Of a stretch of 64,000 nt of DNA, positions 1 to 18,900 are shown one piece after another. The DNA is from Thelephora terrestris. Its lineage: Eukaryota > Basidiomycota > Agaricomycetes > Thelephorales > Thelephoraceae. How positions within the stretch are numbered: position 1 is the first letter of the stretch; every line of letters starts with the position of its first letter. The translations under genes and the position numbers were made by a program. The notes under the pieces are model-generated. The model was not told the DNA's origin, made no database searches, and worked only from the letters and a program-made list of their open reading frames with translations. The stretch lies in NCBI GenBank assembly GCA_015956445.1, contig WIUZ02000006.1, positions 682,001 through 746,000 on the forward strand, written 5' to 3'.

Positions 1-208
1 AGACGTGCGGAGTTCCGCGAGCATTGCGCTGGCACTCTTCAGCCCGTCCATAAGTTGATCCAGTTCCTGACAGGCTTGGGTAAATCCTCAGATGGTGAAG
101 ATAATGACAACGTACTAGATGTCGTTTCATCTGCTGTACCTGGACCTTAACTGTGTTGAGGGCATCACCGAGCATCTTGCCCTCTTCTGTAGCGGGGGCG
201 GCTTGCAT
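1..208 (-). CDS. VPS35: VPS35 retromer subunit, N-terminal part only
   Basis: Partial gene leaving the window at the left edge. Exon 1 (208 to 116) begins MQAAPATEEGKML and ends VQQMKRHL. A 49-nt GT-AG intron (115-67) follows, and exon 2 opens ELDQLMDGLKSASAMLAELR. The order of an EEGKxL start, a KVQxxQMKR block and a LMDxLKxAxxMLxELR helix is the conserved beginning of VPS35, the large curved scaffold of retromer, which carries cargo from endosomes back to the Golgi or the surface. Exon 1 is exactly 31 codons, so the intron is phase 0. The start lies about 190 bp downstream of the VPS27 stop on the same strand. The call rests on about 50 residues, but the motif match is strong. Confidence 0.85.
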   Translation of the reverse strand, partial: MQAAPATEEGKMLGDALNTVKVQVQQMKRHLVRCHYLHHLRIYPSLSGTGSTYGRAEECQRNARGTPHV

Positions 209-397
209 GGCGATTTTCTAGAACACAGAGCTAGCGGGAGACGGATACGGGGTAACGGGTTCGAGGTGTAAAGAGCGAGCCGACGCTGTGACTGCGGAGA
301 TTTCTATTTCCGGAAGTGCAGCTGATCATCATTTCGTCAATACCACAACCTTAGCTAGCTCGACAAGGGCTACACAGTACAAGTAGGTATGTTACAA

Positions 398-2542
398 TCA
401 TAAATCGATCAACAATGCTTCTTGTCGGTCGGGCTGCTGGACGGCGGACTGCGGAACAGAGGGCATATAGCTAGACTGAGGGGCTAAAGTCGGTGCAGTT
501 GGAAAGGTCGGTAATGGGGATGGGCCAGCGTGTGTTGTTCCGTGTCTTAACGGTGAAAAAGTGCGGTGGTTTGCAGAAGAATGGGCCCCATGTTGTGGGG
601 GAGATAGTGAAGGGTGTAGAGACGTTATCTGGGCGAACCCTTGATTGGATGCAGTTTGGAATGCTGACGAATCCACGAGTCGCGTGGATTGGGGAGGTAA
701 TGGCGTGGGGTGATACCCAATGTGGTGTGATACGGGGGTAACGAAAGAGGAAGGCGTGTGAGAAACACGCGGGGATGGAGGCCGTATCTGAGGATGCAGC
801 ATGGGCTGAGTCTGGGGGGGTGCCCAATTAGTGGAGGAGACCGGTGGTGGTGATACCCAGGCATCTGGTACCGCTTGTCGAAGTGGGCTCTGGTATGATG
901 AACCAGGGGCTGTAGCATTTCTCCTGGAAGGGTGTGCCACCTGGGCGGAAAGCAAATGATCATAAAGTTTGACCGCTTGCGATAGTTTGTCGTGCATATC
1001 TGTTAGCAAGTCTGCACGAACTCAGTAATCAAGGATGATATCAGGAACGCAGAGGACCTCACTCTCACGGCGGCTTGTGTCATCAAGGCTCATCGCGAGC
1101 TTTGGCCGCAGCCCATTTGCTTGATCGTAAAGCTGGTTCAATGCAGGATATCTGCTGATATCTCTACCATTGGGATCGTGTTGCGCCTGCTCCACGGTCT
1201 GTGAAAAGGTCATTATCGTGTCAGACTCTCGAAGGTCCATATCGTAGTTCGGTAGGGTTGAGAACGAAGTTGGCAAGGGTTGTGAGGGGCTAATTTGGCG
1301 AGGGGGTAATGCGACTGGTTGGGGAAATTCAACGGGTAAAGGGGCGCTTGGGATAGGGTTCGGGACGTCTCTTAGGCTCGCCTCAATTGCAGCCTTTAAA
1401 TCGGGGTCATTGCCAAAATCCAAGTCGGCAGGGCCATTGTTAGGATTGACAGTCGAAGGTGGCTGAGAGGGGGTATAACCAGAACTACCAAGGGCGCCAG
1501 AAACGCCCGCGGCCTCCAGTGACAACTGTATCGCACGCTGAAGATCCGTGTCTGCGTCCCGGAAGGTCTTACTGCGTGAGCCACGGGCGTTAGGGGGGCT
1601 GTGGGACACCTTAGGAATGTCATGGCTATGTGATTCTCGGTTTATCGCTCGCATCAAAACCAGACCAGTAAAACTCACATTTTGTCTTTTGCCCTAGTCA
1701 GCTTTACGAAGCAAGAGTCACAAACGCGGACCTCTTGAGTGATACCGAAATGAGGCAAAGGGAGCGACTTGCTAGAACATTGATGATCGAAGACTTGGCC
1801 GCAGTTGCGACAATGATGCTTTCTGTTTGTGAATGTGAACTGTGTACGACAACGCATGCAAACATCCGAGTCTATCCAGTCCGGGGCGGTCTGACTATCG
1901 ACCATCGCCGATGAAGTGGAAGCCGGGTCTTGTGGGGGGAAGCTGAACCCTGTGTACTCATGAGGATCGGGTTTCTGGAAAGAAAAGACTCCCAAACCTT
2001 CACTTTTGAGGGACTTGTACACCTGCGAAACATAACCCAGCGCGGGCTTCCCTTCAAATGCAAATGCCCAGCTCTGTACCAACCTTAGGATCTTCGCCTT
2101 TACTTGTGGATTTAGAGCTGGAAACTTGAGAATCGAGACAAGATTATCCATGAATTCTTTGGAAGAAATCTCCACGAGGAAGTGATCTCCTCCGTTCTTG
2201 ACACATAGGTCTACAAGCTGCGAAGTGGATTAGACCCATGTCGAGTAATGTGGGTGAGAGAAGTACGCTTAGCAGAGATAATTGAACGTTAGGATTCTTG
2301 TGGTCAAGTCTTCGTTTCAGAGAGCGCATAGCATCCTTTGGGGGGGCAGATTTGGAACGAATTTGATCACAAATTTCGAGACTCAAAGCCATGTCTTCTG
2401 AGCCGGCAGGTAACAACTCTGAAGTGGCCTTGTCTGCGACCGGAGTGAGCGGTGATGGATGACCACAGAATTCGAGGCAAGGCGCACCTATAGCATCGTC
2501 GAGTTGAGACGAACCCCAGAGCCATGTCCCCAACGAAGTCAT
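398..2542 (-). CDS. VPS27: ESCRT-0 subunit Vps27 (HRS homologue)
   Basis: Five exons joined by eye: 2542-2488, 2433-2267, 2217-1679, 1625-1069 and 1011-398, giving about 643 residues. The introns are 49-57 nt. Domains in order: a VHS domain from the N-terminus ([20 protein letters not shown]; then [20 protein letters not shown]), a FYVE zinc finger ([20 protein letters not shown], ending RVCDSCF), two ubiquitin-interacting motifs ([14 protein letters not shown] and [12 protein letters not shown]), then a Pro/Ser/Gln-rich tail ending LLIDL, a clathrin-box-like motif. In the known family this protein binds PI3P and ubiquitinated cargo on endosomes and starts multivesicular body sorting. The start chosen is the second in-frame ATG (MTSLGTW); one three codons upstream (MQT) is also possible. 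It is divergent from RPB1. Confidence 0.93.
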
Positions 2543-2973
2543 TGTTTGCAATACCGGTGGTGTGTCGAGAATGAGCTTCCAGCCTGCGCACAGTCCTGGC
2601 CAAGGGGAACGCGTGTTAGTCAGCGTGTATCCCCAAAAGGAAAAGAATTCGGACTCCGCCGTGAGTCAGCCGCGCCACCAGCCAGTTCTCTCGATACTTA
2701 TCCCTTGTGTTGTGACCGTCATCGTCTTGGACGTCGACCTAGTCCAACACCCCGTTCCAGCTCGCGATTGTCGTCGAATTTGACTAGCCTCACGTGCTCT
2801 GGCCGTTCCTGACGCCTCTCAGCTTGCTCGGACGCTAAACTCCAAGCTTCACTGCCCGTCGCCTTTCTACCATTTCGCCTCAAAGTACTATACCTCCGCT
2901 TATTCTCGTTTAATCAGCTCCTGCTCGCATCCCTCTACCCCCTAGTCCATCTTTGGCTTTCGTTTTTGCAACA
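2543..2973. promoter_or_regulatory. Divergent VPS27/RPB1 intergenic region
   Basis: About 430 bp separate the two start codons. The half nearer RPB1 is rich in pyrimidine runs and CTCC/TTCC tracts, common before fungal genes. Short open frames here share no features with known proteins. No TATA box or defined operator was picked out. Confidence 0.5.
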
Positions 2974-9383
<6,410 letters not shown>

Positions 9384-9622
9384 GAATATTCTGGGTAAGC
9401 ATGGGATACATTCAGATCCATCCCCGAGACACTTTGGAGTACATATGTATCTACGCATTTAGAGGTTTTAGAGCTTGGCTCTCTCTAATACGAAATCTGA
9501 TGAATGTATCGACTTGACCCTGTTAACGTCAGACATTGTCACTGGGCGACAAATGTATCCGTGGTTGTATCCCACCCTTGTAGATCTTCAGTGACTGCAT
9601 AGTCATACATGCATGGGTGACC

Positions 9623-11463
9623 TCACCTGTCGATACCACATTCGCCACCTGGTTTGTAGAATGTGGGCCGACGAAGCAAACTACAGACCACGGCGCCACC
9701 AAGTCCGATGTTGTGAACCAGTCCGAATTTCCCTGTCGCCCCAAGGACTTGCATTGGACCGGCCCCTTGAAAAACTACGTTAGGTTCTATGCGGGTGACT
9801 TAACGCACGATGCCTACATCCTCGCAGCTGCATTATGATGTAAAAGTGCATCCCAAGCCCCGTTGCGCCTAGGGGGTGGCCCTTCGCCTGGAGCAAATGA
9901 ACCTTATAGCGCGGGAGACCACTTGGATTGGTTAGCTCACCTCCAACCCGCCACTCGGATTGACCACGTACTTGCCTCCGTACTGGCGAAATGTGTCAAA
10001 AGATCAGGTACGGGCGGATTGTGGTTCGAGCATACAGTGTTATCGCCCCGTTCGACCAACTTTACAGCTTCTCCAGGCGAACAGAGTCGCAAGGCGTCAT
10101 ATGTGATTAGCTGTCGGATCGGTCAGAACGGCTCTCTGATAAGGGGGGGAACTAACCTCGTTGGATGCAAAGCAATCGTGCAGTTCAATGACCGCAACTT
10201 GGTCCCTCCCCTCACCAGTCGGGAACCCTGCCTGAGAGAAGACCTGATCTGCACATCGCTGAGTCATGGAGAAACCAACGAGCTCCACTGCGGTTCGCGT
10301 TTCGAATGTTTGAACCCCATCGGTCACCAAGGCATTTCCTACAACCTCTATCGCTTGGTTGACTAGTCCATGTTTGTGGACGAAATCCTCGGATGCAACG
10401 ATACAGCACGCTGCGCCGTCCTGCAGAAAGTCAAGTCCTCAGAACGGAGGAGATTATGCGATTGATGCGTACTGAGGTTGGACTACACATGAACTTCGTG
10501 AGCTCGTTGGTAACCCCCGGCGAGGCCATGACCTGCTCTGTGCTCCATCCGTCACGGAATTGTGAGTAGGGGTTATTCATGGAGTGTCTGTGGTTCTTAG
10601 AAGCTGCAAACGGCGCGTTGAAACAACTTATCTGGGGAATGGCCGATGGAACTGTTTACCTATCTTCGCAAAATGCTCAGTAGTCCCGCCATACCTCTTG
10701 AGGTACTCGGTGCCGGCGTCACCGAAGAACTGAGCCGCACCAGGACCTTTGTTCGCACCGAGGCCTGCATTTTCAACCTCTTGTTTGAGGTCGCCATGAG
10801 GGCCCAGGGGACTCGGCCGATCAGGAAAGCGGGTACCCTGGGATACTGTCAAGGGAAAGCGAGACGAAGGAAGGGCATTCGACGTGCCAAGGAACCCGGA
10901 GCCATCCGCTCGAATCCTAGAGCCATGACACACTCGGCGGCACCGTATTTCACGAGGTTGTTAGATTGGTAAAACGCAGTGGACCCCGTTGAGCAGTTGT
11001 TGTTGACGTTGACGATCGGTATCCCGGTCAACCCAAGGTTATATAGCGCCCGCTGGTCAATATTAAGTGCCGCGCGAGCTACCCTGTAAAATAACAGGCA
11101 CCTGGCCAGTGGTAGAGTCTCCGAAACAGTACCCAACATGAGCTGCTTCGATAGAGTCGTATGTGATACCTGCACACGGTTCGCTCGATCATGCTGACAC
11201 TCTGGAGAAAGAGAAACCATCCAACCTGCATCCAGTAGTGCTTTGGTCGCAGCTTCTAGTCCCATCTAAAGGTGCCTTAGTCCGTGAACTATAGAATCAA
11301 TGAAAATGGACCAACGTCCTCCGTGGCGCGCTGTCCTCGAGGCTTATGGGAGAGCCAAATTTAGCTCGTTATGAAGTAGAAGAAAGGGGTTACTCACTTT
11401 CAGAAACGCAGTACATCCTACGCCGATTATGAATGTTTGTCTTCCCCTCTTCAAGTTAGACAT
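9623..11463 (-). CDS. SCP2-type (SCPx-like) thiolase
   Basis: Intron-rich minus-strand gene with about nine small exons. It starts [20 protein letters not shown] (11463). Later exons read [34 protein letters not shown] and the active-site exon [20 protein letters not shown] with the nucleophilic Cys in NNNCSTGS. Further blocks are [71 protein letters not shown] and [15 protein letters not shown]. The HDCF and GHPLGATG motifs supply the catalytic His/Cys environment of thiolases. The family cleaves or condenses acyl-CoAs, in SCPx during peroxisomal beta-oxidation of branched or sterol side chains. No sterol carrier (SCP2) domain follows; the gene stops after [10 protein letters not shown]. No C-terminal SKL-type peroxisomal signal is seen. 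Internal exon edges are approximate. Confidence 0.88.
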
Positions 11464-11581
11464 GGTTGTGGACGATCGATCATCCTGGCAGCACAAGTGT
11501 CCGGCGACGGTCGGAGGTTCAAGCGCTCATCTGTGATCGCGGCAAGCGCGATCGGTGGCCTAACGTTCGCGGTCTCGATCA

Positions 11582-12918
11582 TCACTCAAGGAGATAATCG
11601 ATGAGCTCGGCAACTACATGGACGTTCACGCTATTTCCTATGAGCTTGTATTTACTCTTCGTAGTGACCCCCGCTGGCCAAGTAAACGGTTCGGTATCGG
11701 TATCAAAGCCGAAAAGCCTCAGTAACTCCTCTGGCGAGAAGTACCGGAGGCGCAAAGGTGCTAAGATTGTTGTAGGGTTGGGATCACCCTCCGCTTGTGC
11801 TCGGAGGAAGTGATCAAACGTTTCTCTTGTCTGTATTTGTAAGGTTGGCCATCATTCCAACAAAGGGAGTTAACCGGGGGCTTACGTCCAGTAACTCGTT
11901 CTCCTGGAGGATGGAACCAGCTCGCTCAACCATCTTGGTGTATCCTGCAGATTGTCAGATGGCTCGTTTAGCTGATATTTAGTTCACGAACCCCTAGTAA
12001 AACAGCACGTTCTGTATGAGGTCGGTAGGACGATGTCAAATAATTTCCCCCATTTCTCGAGAACCCGGGAGGATATCGTGCAGCCATCAGGGCTTGGCTT
12101 TTCCTGGTCGAGGTATTCTCGGACCATCCTTGCACCAGGCAACACCTTCGACTGATCCCTGTCGTCTACCCAATTTGTTCCACGACCTGGAACGTGCCTT
12201 AGGACTTCTGGAGCAAGAATCTCAGTGGGAAGGGAGAAAGCTTCGAATCGAGCAAGGAGATAATATCGCAGTCGAGAGTTTGGTATTCCAAGTGACAACG
12301 GTGTGAGAAGAAATTCAAGAACATTGTATCCGAGTTGGGAAAGGACTGTAACCAGCGTATGCCTCGTCGATGACGTCTCGTAGTCAAGGTTTAGCGGGGG
12401 TAGGCAGGGGGTAGAGAGAGAGAGAGAGTACCTCGAACCCAGCTACGTTCTCAATCAGCAGCCGACCGGGAAGAGCATTAGACACAGCTAAGGATGGGAG
12501 AACGTCGTTGATGAGGTGGAGGAAAGACTTTGCGCGGGGATCGCTGTTATCCTTAGGGACCGGGTTGAGGACGGTATATGGTTGACAAGATGGGGACATG
12601 AGCCATAGGTCGGCTGCATAGGCTGCCAAATAATCGGCAGTCACGGTGCATAGGTCAACCTACGCCTTTCTCAGCTGCTAATCGGTTGCATGGATTGGAG
12701 TATTAGGACCTGTTTCACGGTAGTCTCACGGAAGTTGTGCGAGTACACCCGACAGGCGAGCTGATCCCAATCGAAGGCGGCAAGGACTCGACCGCCAACG
12801 GAACTCTTCCTGAGGGCGTAATGAAGACCACCTGCGGGTCTAGATGAGTTGTGCGCAGTAGAGATGGATAGGCTCTTATACCTATCCCACAGTAGAACTC
12901 GAGGGCAGTTGACACCAT
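11582..12918 (-). CDS. DNMT2: DNMT2/TRDMT1-type tRNA cytosine-5 methyltransferase
   Basis: Exons read MVSTALEFYCGIG, then GLHYALRKSSVGGRVLAAFD and WDQLACRVYSHNF (motifs I-II, SAM binding), DLWLMSPSCQPYTVLNP (motif IV with the catalytic Cys), LLIENVAGFE (motif VI ENV), LGIPNSRLRYYLLAR, SYRTCCFTRGYTKMVERAG (CFT is a DNMT2 signature), RLRYFSPEELLRLFGF and SKYKLIGNSVNVHVVAELID, ending YLLE-stop at 11582-11584. Known DNMT2 enzymes methylate C38 of tRNA-Asp in the cytoplasm and nucleus. Motif IV reads Pro-Ser-Cys-Gln instead of the usual Pro-Pro-Cys-Gln, as recalled for fission yeast Pmt1. Intron donors and acceptors fit at every join. Its start faces the PHD-finger gene about 100 bp away. Confidence 0.92.
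12413..12428. repeat. (AG)8 microsatellite in a DNMT2 intron
   Basis: Eight AG units (CT on the coding strand) lie directly inside the intron that follows the LLIENVAGFE exon, a few bases past the GT donor, forming a polypyrimidine run in the pre-mRNA. Confidence 0.85.
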
Positions 12919-13018
12919 TTAGTGAGATTTTAGGTTCCTTTAGCCACGATCACGTGTGACCTCGTTCGAAGGGTTGAACTTTGCCATCAAGAATATTGTC
13001 CTCGAGATCTCATGCGCC
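12919..13018. promoter_or_regulatory. Short divergent promoter, DNMT2 / PHD gene
   Basis: One hundred bases lie between the DNMT2 start (12918, minus) and the proposed PHD-gene start (13019, plus). It contains a CACGTG-like CACGTGTGACC stretch near 12951, a possible bHLH-type site seen only by eye. Confidence 0.4.
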
Positions 13019-15803
13019 ATGTCCTCTCAACGGTGAGTATCTCATCCATCCGCAGAATAAAAGAGCTAATACTAAAACCCACAGTACTTCACATCCACAG
13101 CTCCCGAGTCCCCAGAGGCAGGTCCAACCCAACGCCGAACACACTTGTTTGCTCACTTGACCCCCAGTCCGAATACTCGTCCTTCCTATATCCAAGGGCA
13201 GGACCATTCTCCATCCGCCACAGAGTGCGAACTCCCCAAGTCGTCCACAACTCACTATCTGACCACATCACAGTTATTTTCCAAAAACCTTGATGATGAC
13301 GCAGACCATTAAGTGCGACCAGCATGTCTCCAGTTTCATCACCCCAGAGTCGAGGTCTGTCCTGCTTCCCTTTTTGCTCGTCCTCGTCTCACCTTATCTT
13401 TAGCCCCCTAACTGCTCGTATCCGAAGGTCTCCTCTTTCACAACTGTGAGTGTCCTCATCTTTTGCGGTCACATAACGTTAAGGAATCGACCAGCACAAG
13501 CGCACCATCGAGTCCCAGGCGGACAACGTCGTATGTTCCCTTTTTGCTTCCCCTTCGCTGTCTGTTTACCTTTCTTTAGTACTCTCGAATGCGGATCTGG
13601 GGCCACAACTCCCATCCAAAGTCATCAAACCGCGCCACGGTCCAGATTATCCTCCCCTTTCGTTGAGCAAAACCCTCCAGAAGACCAAACGCCCACAAAA
13701 TTTATGATTCCCCAGAAAAGTCTCTCATCACCCCCCGTCTCTTCACTCGCCTCCGTCTTCTCTCACTACAATCCTCAATCCCAACCACTACTCATTGCTC
13801 CGTCACCTCTCCGTCTACCAACCAGTGAATCCGACCTCCTTGCTGATCCCAACCTCCCAAAAATCGAAGAATCCGGGCTCCATCACCCGGATTACCTTCA
13901 GACAACCCAGCGAACTCCATCTCCCCTTGTCAACTCCTCACTCCTTGGGGACCCCTTCTCCCATTCCTCTGTATCCATTAGCGTGACTGAGACACCCGCA
14001 AGGGGTAGACGTTTGAAAATCTTCCAAGAAACCTCCGAGGAAAGCTTCGAAGAAAGCTTAATGATACATGGCTACGCTCACCGAAGCGGAGTCAGTCATG
14101 ACGGTCAGCTCTCCCAAACAGCTCTCGAGTGGCTCCGTCACCCCACCTCTACGACATCCCCGACTCACCAAGCCTATCTACCAGCTATCACCTCCATTAT
14201 TTCTGCAGTCCATCCTCCCCAGACGGAGAATGAGACGAGAAAACGGAAGCGGTTAGAATCCTTCTTAATTCCCACACCCCACACCTCAAAACTTCGTATC
14301 GTCGATATCGAGGGTAGAGGAAGGGTTCTCCTGAGCGTAGAAGAGGAACCGAGCTCCTACGAAACTCTTGATGGAGGAAACCCCGCACAACGAAAGCGTA
14401 CCGTTGGAAAACGGAAGCTCAGAGGGAATGGGAAAGCGTCACCTTCAAAACGAGACCGTGCCGCTCCCCCTGGTACATCCGCAGACCTCAGATTTGTTGG
14501 TCCGGACTGGCTCGACGCAGAATTCCCGTGGTCTCTCAACGCCGATCAACTTGTCCGCGCTCACGGGGAGACTCAAGATGAGAAGATGCGATGGATACGA
14601 AAGTTCTTGGACCGCGACTCCGACTCGGAAAGTGAGGACGAAGAAATCATGCCTTCTACTGCTTGGGGGGAGTTATACCAGCACCCACCTATGCCTTGCC
14701 GAAGAGGTAGGGGGAAAATGGTCCCAATCAAGGCCACCGACCGACAGAGAACGGGAACTATGGTCTTCCCCAGTGATCCTGCCGACGCTCGAGCCGCGCT
14801 CTTGTCACGACAAGCGGTGAGAACTTTGGTTCTCCGTCGTGCTTCACAGGCGCGTCGCTCCAGCCTCTCGAGTGATTGCTCGCAAAGCGGGGAGGATGGA
14901 GATTTCTGCGTTTGCGAAGGCAAGGTCAAAGACCGTGGTTTGGTGCAGTGTACTGACTGCGAACGATGGTATCACCTCCGCTGCATCGGCGTAAGGAACG
15001 CCGGAGAACTGGGCAGGCCCAGCGACCCCTGGTATTGTGCTGGTTGCGTGAGGAACAGCCGCCAAACAGTCACCCCTGAACCTACAATCCCCTCTTCCGA
15101 ACCCACCATCGTTCCCACGGATGACGACTGCCCGGAGAGCTCACCCAAAGACCCCCTCTTCTTCGTCGGCGATCCCGAGCGATCTCCTTTCACAGCATGG
15201 CGCCCTCGTATGCGGCCCTCAACGCCCATTCGTGATGGCGCCGGTTTTGAGCCAGCTTCTGGTTCTTCCTCGACAGCCTATTCTAACAAGGGCGGCCCTT
15301 CGACGCCGCAGACTTCTTCAAGTGGGCTCTCACGGATTTACGAGACGCCGCATCTGTCTGTTAACATCAATGGTGCAGAATCTATTTTCGATCTTACTAC
15401 AACACCATCCAGAGGGATGAAGTTCAGCACGTTTACACCAAAAAGCACCGGACCTTGGTCCTTTAACCCCCGCACAAACCCGGCTGGTATCAGTCTTCAT
15501 ACCCCCCTGAGGAAACACACGGGGTCCTTCAACAGGACCATGGGTCGAGTTGACTCCGTCTCTGGTATTGCCCACCGGCCAGTGCTGCAAGATAGTCCTA
15601 CCCGAAGAAAGGAGGGGGGCATCGGTCGCGTGCTGCACTCTCGACGTCCGTGCGAGAGCCCGATGGGTCTTGGGGGTCCTATGGGCGCAGGAAGGTTTAG
15701 TGGATTTCCAATGCTGGAGGAATCACCGGTTGTACGGTCAGCTGGGAAGAAGAGGATGAGGGAAGAAGCGGATTTAGGGGATGGTGTCTCCGCTGAAGAG
15801 TGA
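13019..15803 (+). CDS. PHD-finger protein, chromatin reader-like
   Basis: The large main exon runs from about 13582 to a stop at 15803. Most of the protein is Ser/Pro/Thr-rich and low in order, with basic patches such as RKRKRLE and KRTVGKRKLR that could be nuclear localisation signals. At about 14905-15045 there is a complete C4HC3 PHD finger: FCVCEGK, LVQCTDCERWYHLRC, then DPWYCAGC. PHD fingers usually bind modified histone H3 tails. A clear 5' intron (GTATGT to CTTTAG, about 13533-13581) precedes the main exon. The first exons are uncertain: ATG 13019 (MSSQR) with a 50-nt intron is my choice, but an overlapping ATG at 13012 and other joins exist. No SET, bromo or other catalytic domain was found, so the complex it serves is unknown. 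Confidence 0.8.
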
Positions 15804-15957
15804 GCTTTCGTGTTCAATATATATGTATAACTATATACACTGCCGTACGATATTGTTTTTTACACTCCTGAGAGCTATAATATCCCAAGACCGACGCTGT
15901 TGTTCCCCGGTCATTCCAGCCCCCGCATACGAATTAACTAGATACTATTTTATACCT

Positions 15958-18900
15958 TCAGAAATGTACTCTATCGATGAGCCCACCCGCCTTTTCATAG
16001 TTCCCGTATAGCGCCTTCGAAAGTCTCGCCCCGCTCAGCTCCGAAACCAAACCCCTCTCACTCAAGAAGTCCACATACCGTCTCCATGCACCCGCACCTT
16101 TGCCGGTCTTACCGTGCATATCCGCGCTCAACGTATTTTCTGGTCCCTCGTCGATTCTTCCCATCTTCAGGGTCGCGATGCTCCCGACGATGAACAAACC
16201 GCGTTTTGCCCTCGTCAGACCAACGTTCAATCTTCGTCTATCTGCGAGAAAACCGATGTGTCCCATGGCATTGTTCCGAACAGTCGAGAAGATGATGATG
16301 TCTTTCTCTCGACCCTCGAAGCCATCTACGGATTTGATCTCTATGCTGGCGAGTTGCATTGCCCGTTGGTCGCCTAACACCCGCTTGAACCGTTCTATGT
16401 TTTCCTTATTCTTGTTGAATAGTCGGTTTAGGAGAGAAACCTGCGCCACGTATGGGGTTATTATCCCGATATCCGAGCCGCGAATTGCCTGAGACAGGAA
16501 ATCAGCACGCCCACCACGCGGTATCGTGTGGAATGTACAAACCTTGTTGTGAAGGAGGAGGTCTTCGACGACACTGCAAACGATGTGCGCTTCATTCCAA
16601 TTAACTCTGCTCCGGTCTTTCGCAGATTCAGATCCAGCATGGTCAAGGAAGATTAAACTGGGTCTGTTGCCAGTGGCAGGGTTGGCCGTGAGATGACTTG
16701 AGATCGGTGGGTCCAGAAATGATACAACGTTCCCGGCAGAATCGACAGTACCATCCGACAGGGAGAAATTGTAAAACTCCGCTGATGGGAACCGCGAGAT
16801 ATCTGGGTGCATACGATACTGGATATTGAGCATAACTGAGGGAATAGCTACGGGGGTGGTTAAACATTATAGTGCAGAGATAAAGAGGGGCAGTACGCAC
16901 TCCCCTCTTCCGTCAGACGCTCAAAGAGGCTTATTCCGAGGCCATTTGATTGCGCCTCCGGGCTCGTGATCACCGGCGGGAGTTGCTTGTGGTCGCCGAT
17001 GAGTGCTACGTGCCGGGACTGAAAAAAGTTTGTCATCGGTCGCGCAGCGGACTAATAGCAGAAAACGTACACCCTTCATAAGGGGGATGAGGGAAGCAGG
17101 TTCCGTGGACATCGAAGCCTCATCCAAGAAGACCACGGGAAAGTCCATACCGGCTAATGACCAAGACCCAGAGCTGATGCAGGTAGTACACACCTAGTGA
17201 GGTTCGTAAGCTCACGGTAGCATGTGAAAGGGGCGGAGAAACCTACAACGTCAGCGCTGGCCAGCACCTCTGTCTGCATTTGCAGGTACAGAGATTGCTC
17301 CTTGGTGTGAAGCTTCGACTGTCTTACTTTCAAGGTGCCCAGATAACTCTTCAAACGCGAAATCTCATTGAAGGAAGCCCGTTGTTCCTGGCGCTCAAAG
17401 ATACGAGCGCGTGTTCGTTTTAATTCCTTCTCAAGCTTCTTCAAGTTCTCAGAGACGACCTCGTAACTTGGATAGAGGGGATGTTTCTGGATCTTGAACT
17501 CAAGAGAATGCTCCTGCAAGGTGGACTTGATTTGTCCGTAACCAATCCGAACCGGATCCAACCCTGCATTCACGAAACCTTCCACCAGGTTGTCGACCGC
17601 AACGTTGGTGTAAGTGCATACCAGAATCGGATGTACCACCGCAAAGTTTTTCTTCAGAAAGATATTAGAAGATGAATCCAGCAAACACCAGTCAAGTTTA
17701 CCTTCAGGAGTTTGATGGTTTCAATGATAGTTTTCGTTTTTCCAGTTCCGGGGGGCTGCGGCAAGGTTAATCCTCCATGAAAATCCCCAAAACGTACGGC
17801 GGATAACGCACCCCTTGAATGAGGCTCATACCCTCCGCAATCATTGTAGCAATGGCCCTGACTTGCGGAGCATTCAACGGCAGAACGGGGTCTCCCTCTA
17901 CCCTAACGGGGTTGGGCCGCAAATACCTCTTCGCCCAGCTCATGATCCTCATGTCGTCCTTGAAAACGCCTCTGGAGACTGCGGAGGCCCTTCCGCCGTG
18001 ATCAAGAGTTTCGTGGGAGACATAGTTGGCTTCGTCTGCTCGCTGGAGGGGAGTAGAGTGTGTAGACTCGGAAGTGGGCGAGAATGAGTCAAGGAGGATA
18101 TGACGAAGGTGAGTCCCATGCAACATATACTTCTGTCCATCCCCCACTGCCTGCTCAATGGCGGGCACATCATGAGAAAGGCAAGATATTGCTGCGTTCA
18201 TGCGTTCATACGCGATGTTTGACTGGCCGAGGTCCAACCTTTACGGAGATTGAGGAAGAGTTAACATGACTTGGAACGAAGGAGAGAACAAACTAACCTC
18301 CAACATCCCTCCTCAAGCTCAGGAAATGATACTTGCAACGCAACCTTGATTTGAGTTGGTTTGTGATCGACAACATTGCCTCTATAAGGAATATCATTGA
18401 GGGGATCTGCTCGAGAGATGAGGATGGGAGAGCCTTTCCTGAGTACCCCGAGAGTTCAGATACAAAAACATCCGGATAGAAAGGTGGAGAAAACCTACTC
18501 AAAGACATGGGCAGGGAAAACGATGCCGGGGCCGAGCATAAAACAAGCAACGGGCCTTCCAGCTTTTTGGAAATCGACCCAGTACGCCTTGGTGTCGGTA
18601 ATGCAATAACCTTCTCGCTTGAGACGATCCAAGCTCCAGCTCGAGAGGCGCTCCTTGACGACTGCCTCGTTTTGCGCACGCTCGGAAGACAGAAGGGGCA
18701 GGAAACTATAGGACTGAGTGAGTACTTAGTTTGTAGGGAGGGAGCACGGTCACAAACTGATCCTTGTACTTCTGGATGTGGGCATTATAAGGGTAGGCGT
18801 CTGTAGGGAACGGGGGTTGTGTTCGCTTTTCAAGGACCTTTATTGCAGTGTTGAGTGGTGGTTTGGGGCTTGAGACGCGTAACCTCCAATCGAAACGGGG

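Noticed and set aside
2459-2812. Plus-strand frame across the VPS27 first exons and promoter
   Set aside because: It lies antisense to well-supported VPS27 exons and has an Arg/Ser/Pro-rich random look.
14573-14929. Minus-strand frame inside the PHD gene
   Set aside because: It is antisense to the main exon just upstream of the PHD finger, with no own splice signals or motif.
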